From Streptomyces omiyaensis (GTDB taxonomy: Bacteria > Actinomycetota > Actinomycetes > Streptomycetales > Streptomycetaceae): DNA of 64,000 nt. The translations under genes and the position numbers were made by a program. The stretch spans positions 154,605 through 218,604 of the forward strand of contig NZ_BMVV01000013.1 of NCBI RefSeq assembly GCF_014650895.1, written 5' to 3'. Shown piece by piece: positions 15,909-23,716 of the stretch (positions are counted from its first letter, which is position 1; each line of letters begins with the position of its first letter). A model generated the notes under the pieces. It did not search any database. It saw only the letters and a program-made list of their open reading frames with translations, and was not told the DNA's origin.

Positions 15909-15995
15909 GCGGCCCACCCTAGAAGGCCGGACCCGTCCCCGGCCACGCCCGGCGGAGCCCCCGGCCGGCCGGCCCGGAGCCGCGGCGGTCCGCTT

Positions 15996-16009
15996 GTGAC
16001 CCACGTCAC
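15996..16009. promoter_or_regulatory. Possible Crp-type site upstream of the CAP fusion gene
   Basis: GTGACCCACGTCAC is an inverted repeat (GTGAC-N4-GTCAC) that fits GTG-N6-GNCAC, the published Streptomyces Crp consensus. It lies 97-110 bp upstream of the GTG at 16106 and 88 bp from the divergent hydrolase start. No expression evidence. Confidence 0.4.
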
Positions 16010-16105
16010 GGATTCCGCTTTCCCTCTTTCCGTTATCCCCCTCCTCGGCCGAGGCTCTCCCAGGCGCAGGGAAATCCGGGAACGGGCGAGAGAAGGACGA
16101 ACGGC

Positions 16106-17884
16106 GTGCAGCAGACCATGGGTGCGGACCAGACGGCGGAGTGGATACGGGCGGCGCAGTACGGCGACCCCTGGGCGTGCGACCAGCTCCTCCGGGCCCA
16201 CCAGCCGCTCGTCGGCGCCCTGGCGTCGCGCGCCCTGGTGGCCCGTCCCGCGGTCGCCGTCGAGACCGTCGTGGGGGAGACCCTGCGCCGGGCCCACGGC
16301 TCCCTGCACACGCTGCCCCACCCGGACGCCTTCCGGTCCTGGCTGGTGGCCCTCGCCGTCGACACCACCCTCGGACACGCCGCCGCCTCGCTCGACCAGG
16401 CCGCGGGATGGCTGGACGTGCAGGACGCGATGCTGGCGGCGCTCGGCTCGCTGGAGGACGAGGGACAACTCCTGCGCCACGAGACGTCGGCCGCGCTCGG
16501 GTGGACGCCCGAGGAGACCGCGACCCGGATGGCGACCGTGCGGGTGCGCGTCGACGCCGCCCGGTCCGTCGCCTCCGCCCTCGCCCGGCGGCCGCGCTGC
16601 CCCCGGCTCCAGGAACTGACCGCCGGCTGGGACGGACGGCCGGGCGCGGGGTGGCGCGACCACCTCGCCGCGCACACGAGCCGCTGCGCCGGGTGCGGCG
16701 GGGTCGCGCCGGCGGCGCCCGCCGCGCAGGCGTGGCCGGTGGCGGGCTTCGGAGGAGCCGCGCCGACCGTGGGCGCGGCCTTCACCGCGCCGGAGGGCGG
16801 GGCCGGGTACGGGCCCGAGGCCGCCGCCGGGTACGCGACCGGAGCGGGGTTCGGGTACGGGCCCGAGGCCGCGTTCGGCGCGGAGGCCGGGTTCGCCTCC
16901 GAGGCCGCGTTCGACGCGGAGGCGGAGTACGACCTCCAGGCCGAGGCCGAGGGCGGGCTCGGCGGTGACGACGTGACGCGGGCGTACGACCTCGGCGGGC
17001 TCGCCGCGGCGCCGGCCGGACGGCGCGGATCGCGGGCGGCCCTCCGGCGGCGGCGCCAGGCACAGGAGAAGACCCGGCGGCGGGCCGCCGTCGCGGCCGG
17101 GATCGCGGTCGTCGCCGTGACGGGCGGGGCGTTCTCGTTCTACGGAGGGCGCGACGGGCAGCGCGAGATCCTGGAGGCGAACCGCGCGCTCGTCCCCGCC
17201 CCCGACGTGCCGCTCACGCACGAACCGGACTCGCTGGGGGCCACGCCCGCCACCACGGGCGCGGCCCCCTCCGCCACCGCCACGACGGCCCCCCGGCCCA
17301 CCGCCACCACCGCCACGCCCGGCACCGCCGGGAAGAAGACCCCCACCGCCCGCCCGACCACGGCGAGCCCGACCCCGCAGCGCACCACCGCGAGCCCCAC
17401 CGCCACCCCGGCGAAGAAGCCCTCCGCCCCGAAGCCCACCCGCACCGCCCCGAAGCCGACGGCCGACACCGACCCCGGCGGCGGCGCGCAGAACGACTCC
17501 GGCCAGACGTCGGCGGCGGACCAGGTCCTCTCCCTCGTCAACGCCGAACGCGCCAAGGCGGGCTGCGGGCCGCTCACCGCGAACGCCGCCCTCGCGCGCG
17601 CCGCGCAGGGCCACTCCGACGACATGGCCGCCCGGGACTTCTTCGACCACACCAACCCCGACGGCGCCGGCCCGGGCGAGCGGGTCACCGCGGCCGGGTA
17701 CCCCTGGGCGACCTACGGCGAGAACATCGCGATGGGCCAGACCACGGCGGAGCAGGTCATGGAGGGCTGGATGAACAGCCCGGGCCACCGCGCCAACATC
17801 CTCAACTGCGACTTCAAGGAGATCGGGGTCGGCGTCCAGACCGACGGAGGCCCCTACTGGACCCAGGTCTTCGGCGCCCGCTGA
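16106..17884 (+). CDS. Fusion: sigma-like cytoplasmic region + HxxxCxxC zinc motif + TM helix + extracellular CAP (SCP/PR1) domain
   Basis: 592 residues in one frame. Residues 8-85 (WIRAAQYGDPWACDQLLRAH...LPHPDAFRSWLVALA) resemble sigma-70/ECF region 2, and about 105-150 (ALGSLEDEG...WTPEETATRMATVRVRVD) resemble a degenerate region 4. HTSRCAGC at 190-197 is the HxxxCxxC signature of zinc-binding anti-sigma factors. A Gly/Ala/Glu-rich linker, a basic stop (ALRRRRQAQEKTRRR) and one TM helix (about 326-346) follow. Outside are a Thr/Pro/Lys stalk (about 375-460) and a CAP domain (468-592) with GHSDDMAARDFFDHTNPDG and GENIAMGQ. The GTG start has GAAGGA eight bases upstream. A truncated sigma that never leaves its own anti-sigma and is anchored to a secreted domain suggests a membrane signalling or scaffold role; not provable here. 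Confidence 0.85.
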   Translation: MQQTMGADQTAEWIRAAQYGDPWACDQLLRAHQPLVGALASRALVARPAVAVETVVGETLRRAHGSLHTLPHPDAFRSWLVALAVDTTLGHAAASLDQAAGWLDVQDAMLAALGSLEDEGQLLRHETSAALGWTPEETATRMATVRVRVDAARSVASALARRPRCPRLQELTAGWDGRPGAGWRDHLAAHTSRCAGCGGVAPAAPAAQAWPVAGFGGAAPTVGAAFTAPEGGAGYGPEAAAGYATGAGFGYGPEAAFGAEAGFASEAAFDAEAEYDLQAEAEGGLGGDDVTRAYDLGGLAAAPAGRRGSRAALRRRRQAQEKTRRRAAVAAGIAVVAVTGGAFSFYGGRDGQREILEANRALVPAPDVPLTHEPDSLGATPATTGAAPSATATTAPRPTATTATPGTAGKKTPTARPTTASPTPQRTTASPTATPAKKPSAPKPTRTAPKPTADTDPGGGAQNDSGQTSAADQVLSLVNAERAKAGCGPLTANAALARAAQGHSDDMAARDFFDHTNPDGAGPGERVTAAGYPWATYGENIAMGQTTAEQVMEGWMNSPGHRANILNCDFKEIGVGVQTDGGPYWTQVFGAR

Positions 17885-17914
17885 ACCGCCCGCCGAACCG
17901 CCCGCCGAACCGCC

Positions 17915-17941
17915 CCCGGGCCGCCCGCCGAGCGGCCCGGG
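17915..17941. terminator. Hairpin between convergent CAP-fusion and LuxR genes
   Basis: Perfect 10-bp stem CCCGGGCCGC / GCGGCCCGGG (17915-17924, 17932-17941) with a seven-base loop. It is preceded by a 12-bp unit (GAACCGCCCGCC) repeated nearly three times at 17883-17914. Confidence 0.65.
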
Positions 17942-17950
17942 CGGCCCGCG

Positions 17951-20728
17951 TCAGTGCCCCGGCCCCGGCCCCGTCCAGGACAGGGGTTCCGGTCCCGCCC
18001 CCGCGATCAGGGCGGACAGCTCGACCCGGGAGCGGATCTGGAGCCGGGCGTAGATCCCGCGCAGGTGGTGGTCGACGGTCCGGGGGCTCAGCGTCAGCCG
18101 GGCGGCGACCTCCTGGTTCGTGGCGCCGTCCGCGACCAGCCGGGCGATCCGCTGCTGCTGCGGGGTGAGATCGGCCAGCGCCGAGGGCTCCGGCGGCCGC
18201 GCGCCCGGCGCGCCCGTCGCCCGGAGTTCGGCGCGGGCCTGGCGGGCCCACCCCTCGGCGGCGGCACGCTCGAACGTGACCAGCGCGTCGCGCAGCGGGC
18301 CCCGCGCCTCTCCCGGGCGCCGGCGCCGGCGCAGCCAGGTGCCGTACGCGAAGAGCGTGCGGGCCCGTTCGAAGTCGTTGCCGCCGTCCTCGTGACGCCG
18401 CAGGGCCTCGCCGAACCAGCGGCTCGTCTCCTCGCCGTGCCGGGCCAGCAGCGCCCGGCACCGCGCCAGTTGGGCCGGGGCCGTACGGTCGATCCCGAAG
18501 TCGCTCCAGAGGGCGTACTCCTCCGTCGCCCCCCGCGCCTCCGCCACGCGCCCCGACGCCACCGCCGCCTCCACGAAGCACGGCACGGCCAGCATCCGGA
18601 GCGCGAAGTGCCCGCCGCGCGGTCCGGGGCGGACCAGGGGCGCGAGGCGCGCGGCGGCCTGGGCGGCCAGCCCGCCGCCCAGCTCCGCCCGGGCCAGCGC
18701 CCATTCGGCGAGCGTCACCGCCTGTGCGAGGCCGTGCGGGCGTCCGATCGCCAGCGCCCGCTCCGCGTGCTCCGCGACCGACGACCCGTCGCCCGTCACC
18801 GACGCCACCAGCGCCAGCACCGCGTGCTGGTGGGCGGCGGAGTTCGGCTGGCCGGTGGCGCGGGCCGCGCGCAGCCCCTCGCCGGCGGTGTGACCGGCCC
18901 GCGCGTACCGTCCGGCCCGCAGCTCGGCGTACGCGAGGTGCTCCAGGATCCGGGGCAGGAGCGAGGTCCGCTGCTCCGCCCGCGCCCGGGCCAGCGCCCT
19001 GCCGTGCAGCCGGGCCGCCGCCGTGACGTCCCCGAGCACCAGCGCCGCCGACCCGGCCCGCAGCAGCAGCCGGGGCTCGTCCCGCACCGCCCCGACCGCG
19101 ACCACCGGGGCGAGCCGGGCCCGCGCCCGGTCCGGGCGGACCGTGAGCGCCGCCCGCAGCCCGTCGGCGAAGGCCCGTTCGGTGCCCGGCGCGGCCGGGG
19201 CCAGGTCGAGCGCGGCGAGGCAGGCGCCGACGTCCCCCGCCGCCCACGCCGCCTCCATCGCGAGGAACCGCGCGTCCGCCGCCTCGGCCGGCTCCCGGTC
19301 CCGCAGCACCTTCGCCGCCTGGAGGAACGCCTCGTGCGCGTCCATGACCGGCCCGCTCGCGAGCGCCGCGAACCCGCGCGTCACCAGCGTCCGCCCCCGG
19401 GCCGCCGCGGAGCGCGCGCGCACGGCCGGCGGCGGTCCGAGCCGATCGGCCCGGTGCCGCTCGTGCCGGTCGGGCAGACCGGACGCGGCGGCACCCGCAC
19501 CGCTGAGCCGGGTCCGCTCCCGGGCCGGCTCCCGGTCCCGGGCCTGGACCCGGTCGTGGTCCGGGCGGACGGTCCGGTCCGGGCGGACGGTCCGGTCCGG
19601 GGCCGGCTTCGGTTCCCGGCCCCACCCCTGCTCCCTGTCCTGCTCCTGCTCCCGGTCCTGGCCCTGCTCCTCGTCCCGGTACCGGTCCGGGGTCCTGGTG
19701 CGGGTACCGGTGCGCGTGGCGTCGCCGCCGTGGACGGCCGCCCGGCGCAGGAACGGGTCGGGGAAGGCGAGTTCGTCGTCCCGGAGGTGCAGGAGACCGG
19801 CCGCCACCAGACCGTCGAGGGTCTCCGTCGGCACGCGCAGGGACCGGGCCAGGGCCAGGGCCGTGCGGACGTCCGTGCGGTCCGGGTCCCCGGGCGGAGG
19901 GCCCTCCGGGTCCGGGGCGCCGCAGGCCCGGGCCACCACGCCCAGCAGCCTGCGCCCGTCCACCGGGAGCGCGCCGAGCAGCCCGCCGTACACCGTGGTC
20001 AGGACGGCGTCGTCGACCAGCCTCCCCCGCGGGGGCGTCGTCCCGGCCAGCACGCCCGGCGCGAGCCGGCGCACCGCCTCGACCAGGACGCCGGGGTGCC
20101 CGGCCGCCTCGTCGAGGAGCCGCTCGGCCACGGCAGGTCCGGCGCGCCCCCCGGTGGCGTCCCGCAGCAGGGCCCGGGCGCTCGCGCGGCCCAGGCGCGG
20201 CAGCCGGACCAGCGGCGCGGCGTCCGCGGCGGGCAGTGGCCGGCCGGGCGCGGCCGCCACCAGCCAGCCGACGCGGACCGTGCCCCGCGCGCCCGGCGCG
20301 CGCCAGTGCGCGGCGAACGCGGCCCGCGAGTGGGCGTCCCACAGCGGGAAGTCGTCGAGGCAGAGCAGGACGGGCCCCCGGCCGGTCAGGCAGGCGGCCA
20401 GCGCCGCCGCGATCCCGTCCGTGCCCCGGGCGAGCCGGGCCGCCCGGCAGGCCGCGGCCCCGGACGGGGCCAGCGCCGTGAACAGCGCCCGTGCTCCGCT
20501 CCACGGCACGTGCCGGCGCGGCGGGTCGACCGTGTACGCCTCGCCCGGGAAGTCCCGCGCCGCGCGGGCCAGCAGCACCGAGCGCCCCTCGCCGGGGCCC
20601 CCGGTCACGCGCACCACCCGTTCGATCCCGGGCGGAGCACTCTTCGGACACAACAGCTGGGAGACGGCGGCGAGTTCGGCCTCCCGGCCGTACAGCACGG
20701 GTCCGGTGTCGGCGGTCACGCCCGTCAC
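17951..20728 (-). CDS. Large LuxR-family (LAL-type) ATP-binding transcriptional regulator
   Basis: About 925 residues, the size of LAL/MalT-like regulators. The N-terminal AAA-type module (VLYGREAELAAV) has a P-loop reading GGPGEGRS, with Arg in place of the usual Lys, and Walker B VLLCLDDFPLWD. A 75-residue hydrophilic repeat-rich insert (Arg/Asp/Glu/Gln, with TVRPDRTVRPD) interrupts the protein around nt 19490-19720. TPR-like helices follow. The C-terminus has a complete LuxR helix-turn-helix (LTPQQQRIARLVADGATNQE...LSPRTVDHHLRGIY). The start is uncertain: GTG at 20728 or 20719, both with poor RBS. Target genes are unknown; the cutinase gene 245 bp upstream on the same strand is a candidate only by proximity. 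Confidence 0.85.
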   Translation of the reverse strand: MTGVTADTGPVLYGREAELAAVSQLLCPKSAPPGIERVVRVTGGPGEGRSVLLARAARDFPGEAYTVDPPRRHVPWSGARALFTALAPSGAAACRAARLARGTDGIAAALAACLTGRGPVLLCLDDFPLWDAHSRAAFAAHWRAPGARGTVRVGWLVAAAPGRPLPAADAAPLVRLPRLGRASARALLRDATGGRAGPAVAERLLDEAAGHPGVLVEAVRRLAPGVLAGTTPPRGRLVDDAVLTTVYGGLLGALPVDGRRLLGVVARACGAPDPEGPPPGDPDRTDVRTALALARSLRVPTETLDGLVAAGLLHLRDDELAFPDPFLRRAAVHGGDATRTGTRTRTPDRYRDEEQGQDREQEQDREQGWGREPKPAPDRTVRPDRTVRPDHDRVQARDREPARERTRLSGAGAAASGLPDRHERHRADRLGPPPAVRARSAAARGRTLVTRGFAALASGPVMDAHEAFLQAAKVLRDREPAEAADARFLAMEAAWAAGDVGACLAALDLAPAAPGTERAFADGLRAALTVRPDRARARLAPVVAVGAVRDEPRLLLRAGSAALVLGDVTAAARLHGRALARARAEQRTSLLPRILEHLAYAELRAGRYARAGHTAGEGLRAARATGQPNSAAHQHAVLALVASVTGDGSSVAEHAERALAIGRPHGLAQAVTLAEWALARAELGGGLAAQAAARLAPLVRPGPRGGHFALRMLAVPCFVEAAVASGRVAEARGATEEYALWSDFGIDRTAPAQLARCRALLARHGEETSRWFGEALRRHEDGGNDFERARTLFAYGTWLRRRRRPGEARGPLRDALVTFERAAAEGWARQARAELRATGAPGARPPEPSALADLTPQQQRIARLVADGATNQEVAARLTLSPRTVDHHLRGIYARLQIRSRVELSALIAGAGPEPLSWTGPGPGH

Positions 20729-20842
20729 GCTAACGGGCCAGGCCGGGGGCGGGAACGGAGCGGTACGGGGGTCTGGGCCGGAGCCCAGCCCCCCGTACGA
20801 CGGGCTGTGCCCGCGCACAGGACCGTCGAGAACCCCCCTCGG

Positions 20843-20927
20843 GAACCGTCAGGACCCCTCCCCGGGAACCGTCAGGACCCTTCGCGAACCGCCGGGGCCC
20901 TTTCGTGAACCGCCGGCGGCCTGGCGG
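20843..20927. repeat. Degenerate 20-23-bp tandem repeat in the LuxR-cutinase gap
   Basis: Four consecutive units start with GAACCG at 20843, 20866, 20886 and 20907 (unit lengths 23, 20, 21), each continuing with a CAGG/CGGGG-CCCTT-like stretch. Further fragments run to about 20970. The 245-bp gap upstream of the LuxR gene contains nothing else recognisable. Confidence 0.6.
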
Positions 20928-20973
20928 GGCCCTTCGGAAGCCGTCGGCAACCGTCGGGACCCCTCGCGGCCGG

Positions 20974-21840
20974 TCAGGAACCGAGCGGGCACGTGCCCCG
21001 GTACTCGTCGATCGTCAGGCTCGGCCGCGGCAGCGGGCAGAGGAACTGCTCGTACCGGGTGTCGTCGTCGACGAAGCGCTTCAGCCACGCGATGCTGTAC
21101 TTCGCGATCGTCGTGTTCGACGTGTTGGGCGTGAAGTGCGTGGCGCCGTTCAGCTCCAGGTACGCCTTGTCCAGGCCGGCGGAGAAGCTCTCGTAGAACG
21201 GCTCGGAGTGGGTCGCGACGGGCGCGACCGTGTCGCCGTCCGCGCCGATGACGAGGGTCGGCGTGGTGATCTCGGGCCAGCTCTTGTCCGTGTTCCAGCC
21301 GGTGAGCGGCACCGCGGCCTTCAGGCTCGGCCGGCTCTTCGCCGCCTCCAGCGTGCCGCCGCCGCCCATCGAGTGACCCATCACGCCCAGCCGCGAGGCG
21401 TCGATCCGGTCCCGGACCGAGCTCCTCTGGGTGAGGTGGTCGAGCGCGGCGAGGAGCTGGCGGCCCCGGCTGTCGGGCTGGTCGAGCGTGGTGAGCGTGT
21501 CGATGACGAAGACGACGAAGCCCTGGGACGCCAGGCGCGGTCCGAGCCAGGCGACCGACGACTGGGTGGCGGTGAAGCCGGGGGAGATCGCCACGGCGCC
21601 GAACGTGCCGTCGCCCGTGCTCGTCGGGTAGTAGATGGTGCCGCCGCCGAACCCGGACGCGGCGAGCGAGGAGACGGAGGTCTGCGCGACCGCGTACGGG
21701 CCGCGCAGCGCCTCGACGCTCGCCTGGGTGGGGGCGGGACCGCGCTCGTACGGGTTGCCGGCGGCGGCTCCCGCGCCGGGGGCGAGGAGCAGCGCGAGGC
21801 CGGCGGCTGCGGCGGTGGCCGCGGCAAGGTATCGCTTCAC
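20974..21840 (-). CDS. Secreted cutinase / polyester hydrolase of the PETase-like family
   Basis: 288 residues with a Sec signal peptide (about 1-28); the mature protein begins NPYERGPAPTQASVEALRGPYAV, the characteristic start of Thermobifida-type cutinases. Catalytic triad: S157 in GHSMGGGGTLEAA, D203 in GADGDTVAPV and H235 in NGATHFTPN. The family oxyanion segment GFTATQSS and substrate-cleft tryptophan (TGW) are present, and two C-terminal cysteines (FLCPLP...YRGTCP) can form the conserved disulfide. GTG at 21840 has GAGAGGA ten bases upstream. Homologues hydrolyse cutin, short-chain triglycerides and aliphatic or aromatic polyesters including PET; activity here is inferred. Single-gene transcription unit. 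Confidence 0.92.
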   Translation of the reverse strand: MKRYLAAATAAAAGLALLLAPGAGAAAGNPYERGPAPTQASVEALRGPYAVAQTSVSSLAASGFGGGTIYYPTSTGDGTFGAVAISPGFTATQSSVAWLGPRLASQGFVVFVIDTLTTLDQPDSRGRQLLAALDHLTQRSSVRDRIDASRLGVMGHSMGGGGTLEAAKSRPSLKAAVPLTGWNTDKSWPEITTPTLVIGADGDTVAPVATHSEPFYESFSAGLDKAYLELNGATHFTPNTSNTTIAKYSIAWLKRFVDDDTRYEQFLCPLPRPSLTIDEYRGTCPLGS

Positions 21841-22259
21841 GACGAAGTCGTCCTCTCGTGTCGTGGTACGGCCGCCCCAGGGGGAGGGGAGGCCGCTGCC
21901 GTGGGGCGGCCCCGCCACTGTGGGGGCGGCGCGGAACGCCGTCATCGGCACAATCACCGGTCCCGGGCCGCCGGAAGCGGCCGCACCGCCGGGCCGGGAC
22001 GTGTGCTCCCGCCCTCCTCGCCTTCCTCGCCCCCCCTGCCTTCCTCGTCCTCCCCGCCGCCCCCTCCCCGCCGTCCCCTGCTCGCCCGGCCTCCACAGCC
22101 TCCCGCCCGGCGGCCGCCGATGCCCGCTCGCCCCGATTCCGCCCCCGATTCCGCCCTCGGTTCCGCCCCGCTCCCGCCCCCGCCCGGGCCGCGGGCGCCG
22201 GGCCCGTGGCAGACTGCGGGCCTCACCGCTCACCCCGCGACCGGCCGACTGGAGGCCCG

Positions 22260-22910
22260 ATGACCGTCCCTTCCCGGTCCGCCGCCCCGCCCGAGCTGCT
22301 CGTGCGGTACGGGACCGAGGCGCCCGCCGGTGCCGTGCTGCTGCTGCACGGGGGGCGCGCCGACGGGCTGGAGGCCCCGCCGCTGCTCAACCTGCCCGCC
22401 CTGCGCATGCGGCCCTTCGCCGGGGCGCTGCGGCGGGCCGTGCGCGGGCGGGCGGTCCTGGTCGCCGAGGCCCGCTACCGGCACCGTGGCTGGAACGGGG
22501 AGCGCGCCGACGCCGCCCGGGACGCCGAGGCCGCGCTCGCCGGGCTGCGGGCCCGCTTCGGGGAGACGCCGGTGGTCCTCGTCGGCCACTCCATGGGCGG
22601 CCGGGCCGCGCTCGCCGTCGCCGGGGACCCGGCCGTCCTGGGCGTCGTCGCCCTCGCGCCCTGGTGCCCCCCGGGCGAGCCGGTCGCGCACCTGGCGGGA
22701 CGCCGCCTGCACCTCCTCCACGACGAGACGGACCGGGTCACGGCGGCCCGCGACTCATGGGCGTTCGTCCGCCGGGCCCGGGAGGCCGGCGCGGACGCCA
22801 CCGGCGTCCCCATGCCGGCCGGCGGCCACGCCATGCTGCGCGACGCCCGCCTGTGGCACCGGCGCGCCACCGAGCTGGCCCTGGAGACCCTGGCGTCCTC
22901 ACCCGCCTGA
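22260..22910 (+). CDS. Alpha/beta hydrolase
   Basis: 216-residue cytoplasmic alpha/beta hydrolase. LLLHGGRADG is the oxyanion-hole segment, GHSMGGRAAL holds the nucleophile Ser, HDETDRVT the acid and GGHAML the His, giving a complete triad. The lid region is short. ATG at 22260 is preceded by GGAGG four bases away. Substrate unknown. It is divergent from the cutinase gene with a 419-bp gap that holds a C-rich stretch and no other gene. Confidence 0.85.
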   Translation: MTVPSRSAAPPELLVRYGTEAPAGAVLLLHGGRADGLEAPPLLNLPALRMRPFAGALRRAVRGRAVLVAEARYRHRGWNGERADAARDAEAALAGLRARFGETPVVLVGHSMGGRAALAVAGDPAVLGVVALAPWCPPGEPVAHLAGRRLHLLHDETDRVTAARDSWAFVRRAREAGADATGVPMPAGGHAMLRDARLWHRRATELALETLASSPA

Positions 22911-23092
22911 CGCGACCCCGCCCCCGCCCCCGTACCTCCCCCCGCATCGCCCTCGTGTCGCTTCCGTATCGCGCTCGATTCGCGGGAAAGGGCATATCGG
23001 GACAGGATCGGGCGGAGAGGGGCGTGTGGCGACGCCCCCGCGCGGCCGCGGGGCCCGGTCCCGCCGTCCCGCGCGTGTCCGAGGAGGCGGCA

Positions 23093-23581
23093 GTGTCTGA
23101 GCTCATCGTGATCGGGTACGAGGACCGTGCCGTCGCCGAGGAGGCCCTCGGCACGGTGCAGGAGCTCCAGCGCGACCAGGTGGTGGTGCTCAACGGCCTG
23201 GCGGTCGTCTCCGTGGACACGGAGGGCCGCACGCACGTCGACACCTCGAACCGGGTCGTCGGGGTCACCGCCGCGACGGGCGCCCTGTGGGGCACCATCT
23301 TCGGCATCCTCTTCCTCGCCCCGGCGGTGGGCGCCCTCGCCGGGGCGGCGCTCGGCGGACTCGTCGGCCGGCTCAGCCGGTCCGGCGTCGACGAGCGGTT
23401 CCGGCAGCAGGTCGGCGACCTGCTGCGGCCCGGTTCGGCGGCCGTCGTGCTCATGGCCGCGAAGCTCACCGAGGACAAGTTCACCGCGGCGATGCAGCGC
23501 CACGGGGGCACCCTCCTCAAGACCTCGCTCAGCGACGCGGACGAGCGGGAACTGGCGGAGCAGCTCGCCGGCTCCGGGTGA
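23093..23581 (+). CDS. DUF1269 membrane protein
   Basis: 162 residues. The sequence (SELIVIGYEDRAVAEEAL at the start, AKLTEDKFTAAMQRHGGTLLKTSL near the end) matches the DUF1269 family. A central glycine-rich hydrophobic region (TGALWGTIFGILFLAPAVGALAGAALGGLVG, about 60-92) is probably one or two membrane-associated helices with glycine-zipper spacing. GTG at 23093 has GAGGAGG five bases upstream. The family is of unknown function and often sits with general-stress genes; the baeRF gene follows 135 bp later on the same strand. Confidence 0.85.
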   Translation: MSELIVIGYEDRAVAEEALGTVQELQRDQVVVLNGLAVVSVDTEGRTHVDTSNRVVGVTAATGALWGTIFGILFLAPAVGALAGAALGGLVGRLSRSGVDERFRQQVGDLLRPGSAAVVLMAAKLTEDKFTAAMQRHGGTLLKTSLSDADERELAEQLAGSG

Positions 23582-23716
23582 CCGGAGTGCGCGTGCCCGG
23601 GCCCACGTCCCGCGCGCTCCCGTGCCCCCGCCCCGTCCCCCACCCCCTCCCCGCCCCGCGCCTGCGTTCGCCCCGGCGGCGCCCGTCCGTCCGACCCCCA
23701 CAGGAAGGCCCCCTCC

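Noticed and set aside
19490..19720. Insertion element or frameshift in the LuxR gene
   Set aside because: The charged repeats stay in frame and flanking sequence continues normally; it is an internal low-complexity insert.
20729..20973. CRISPR-like array
   Set aside because: Units are 20-23 bp, adjacent without spacers and degenerate; no cas genes.
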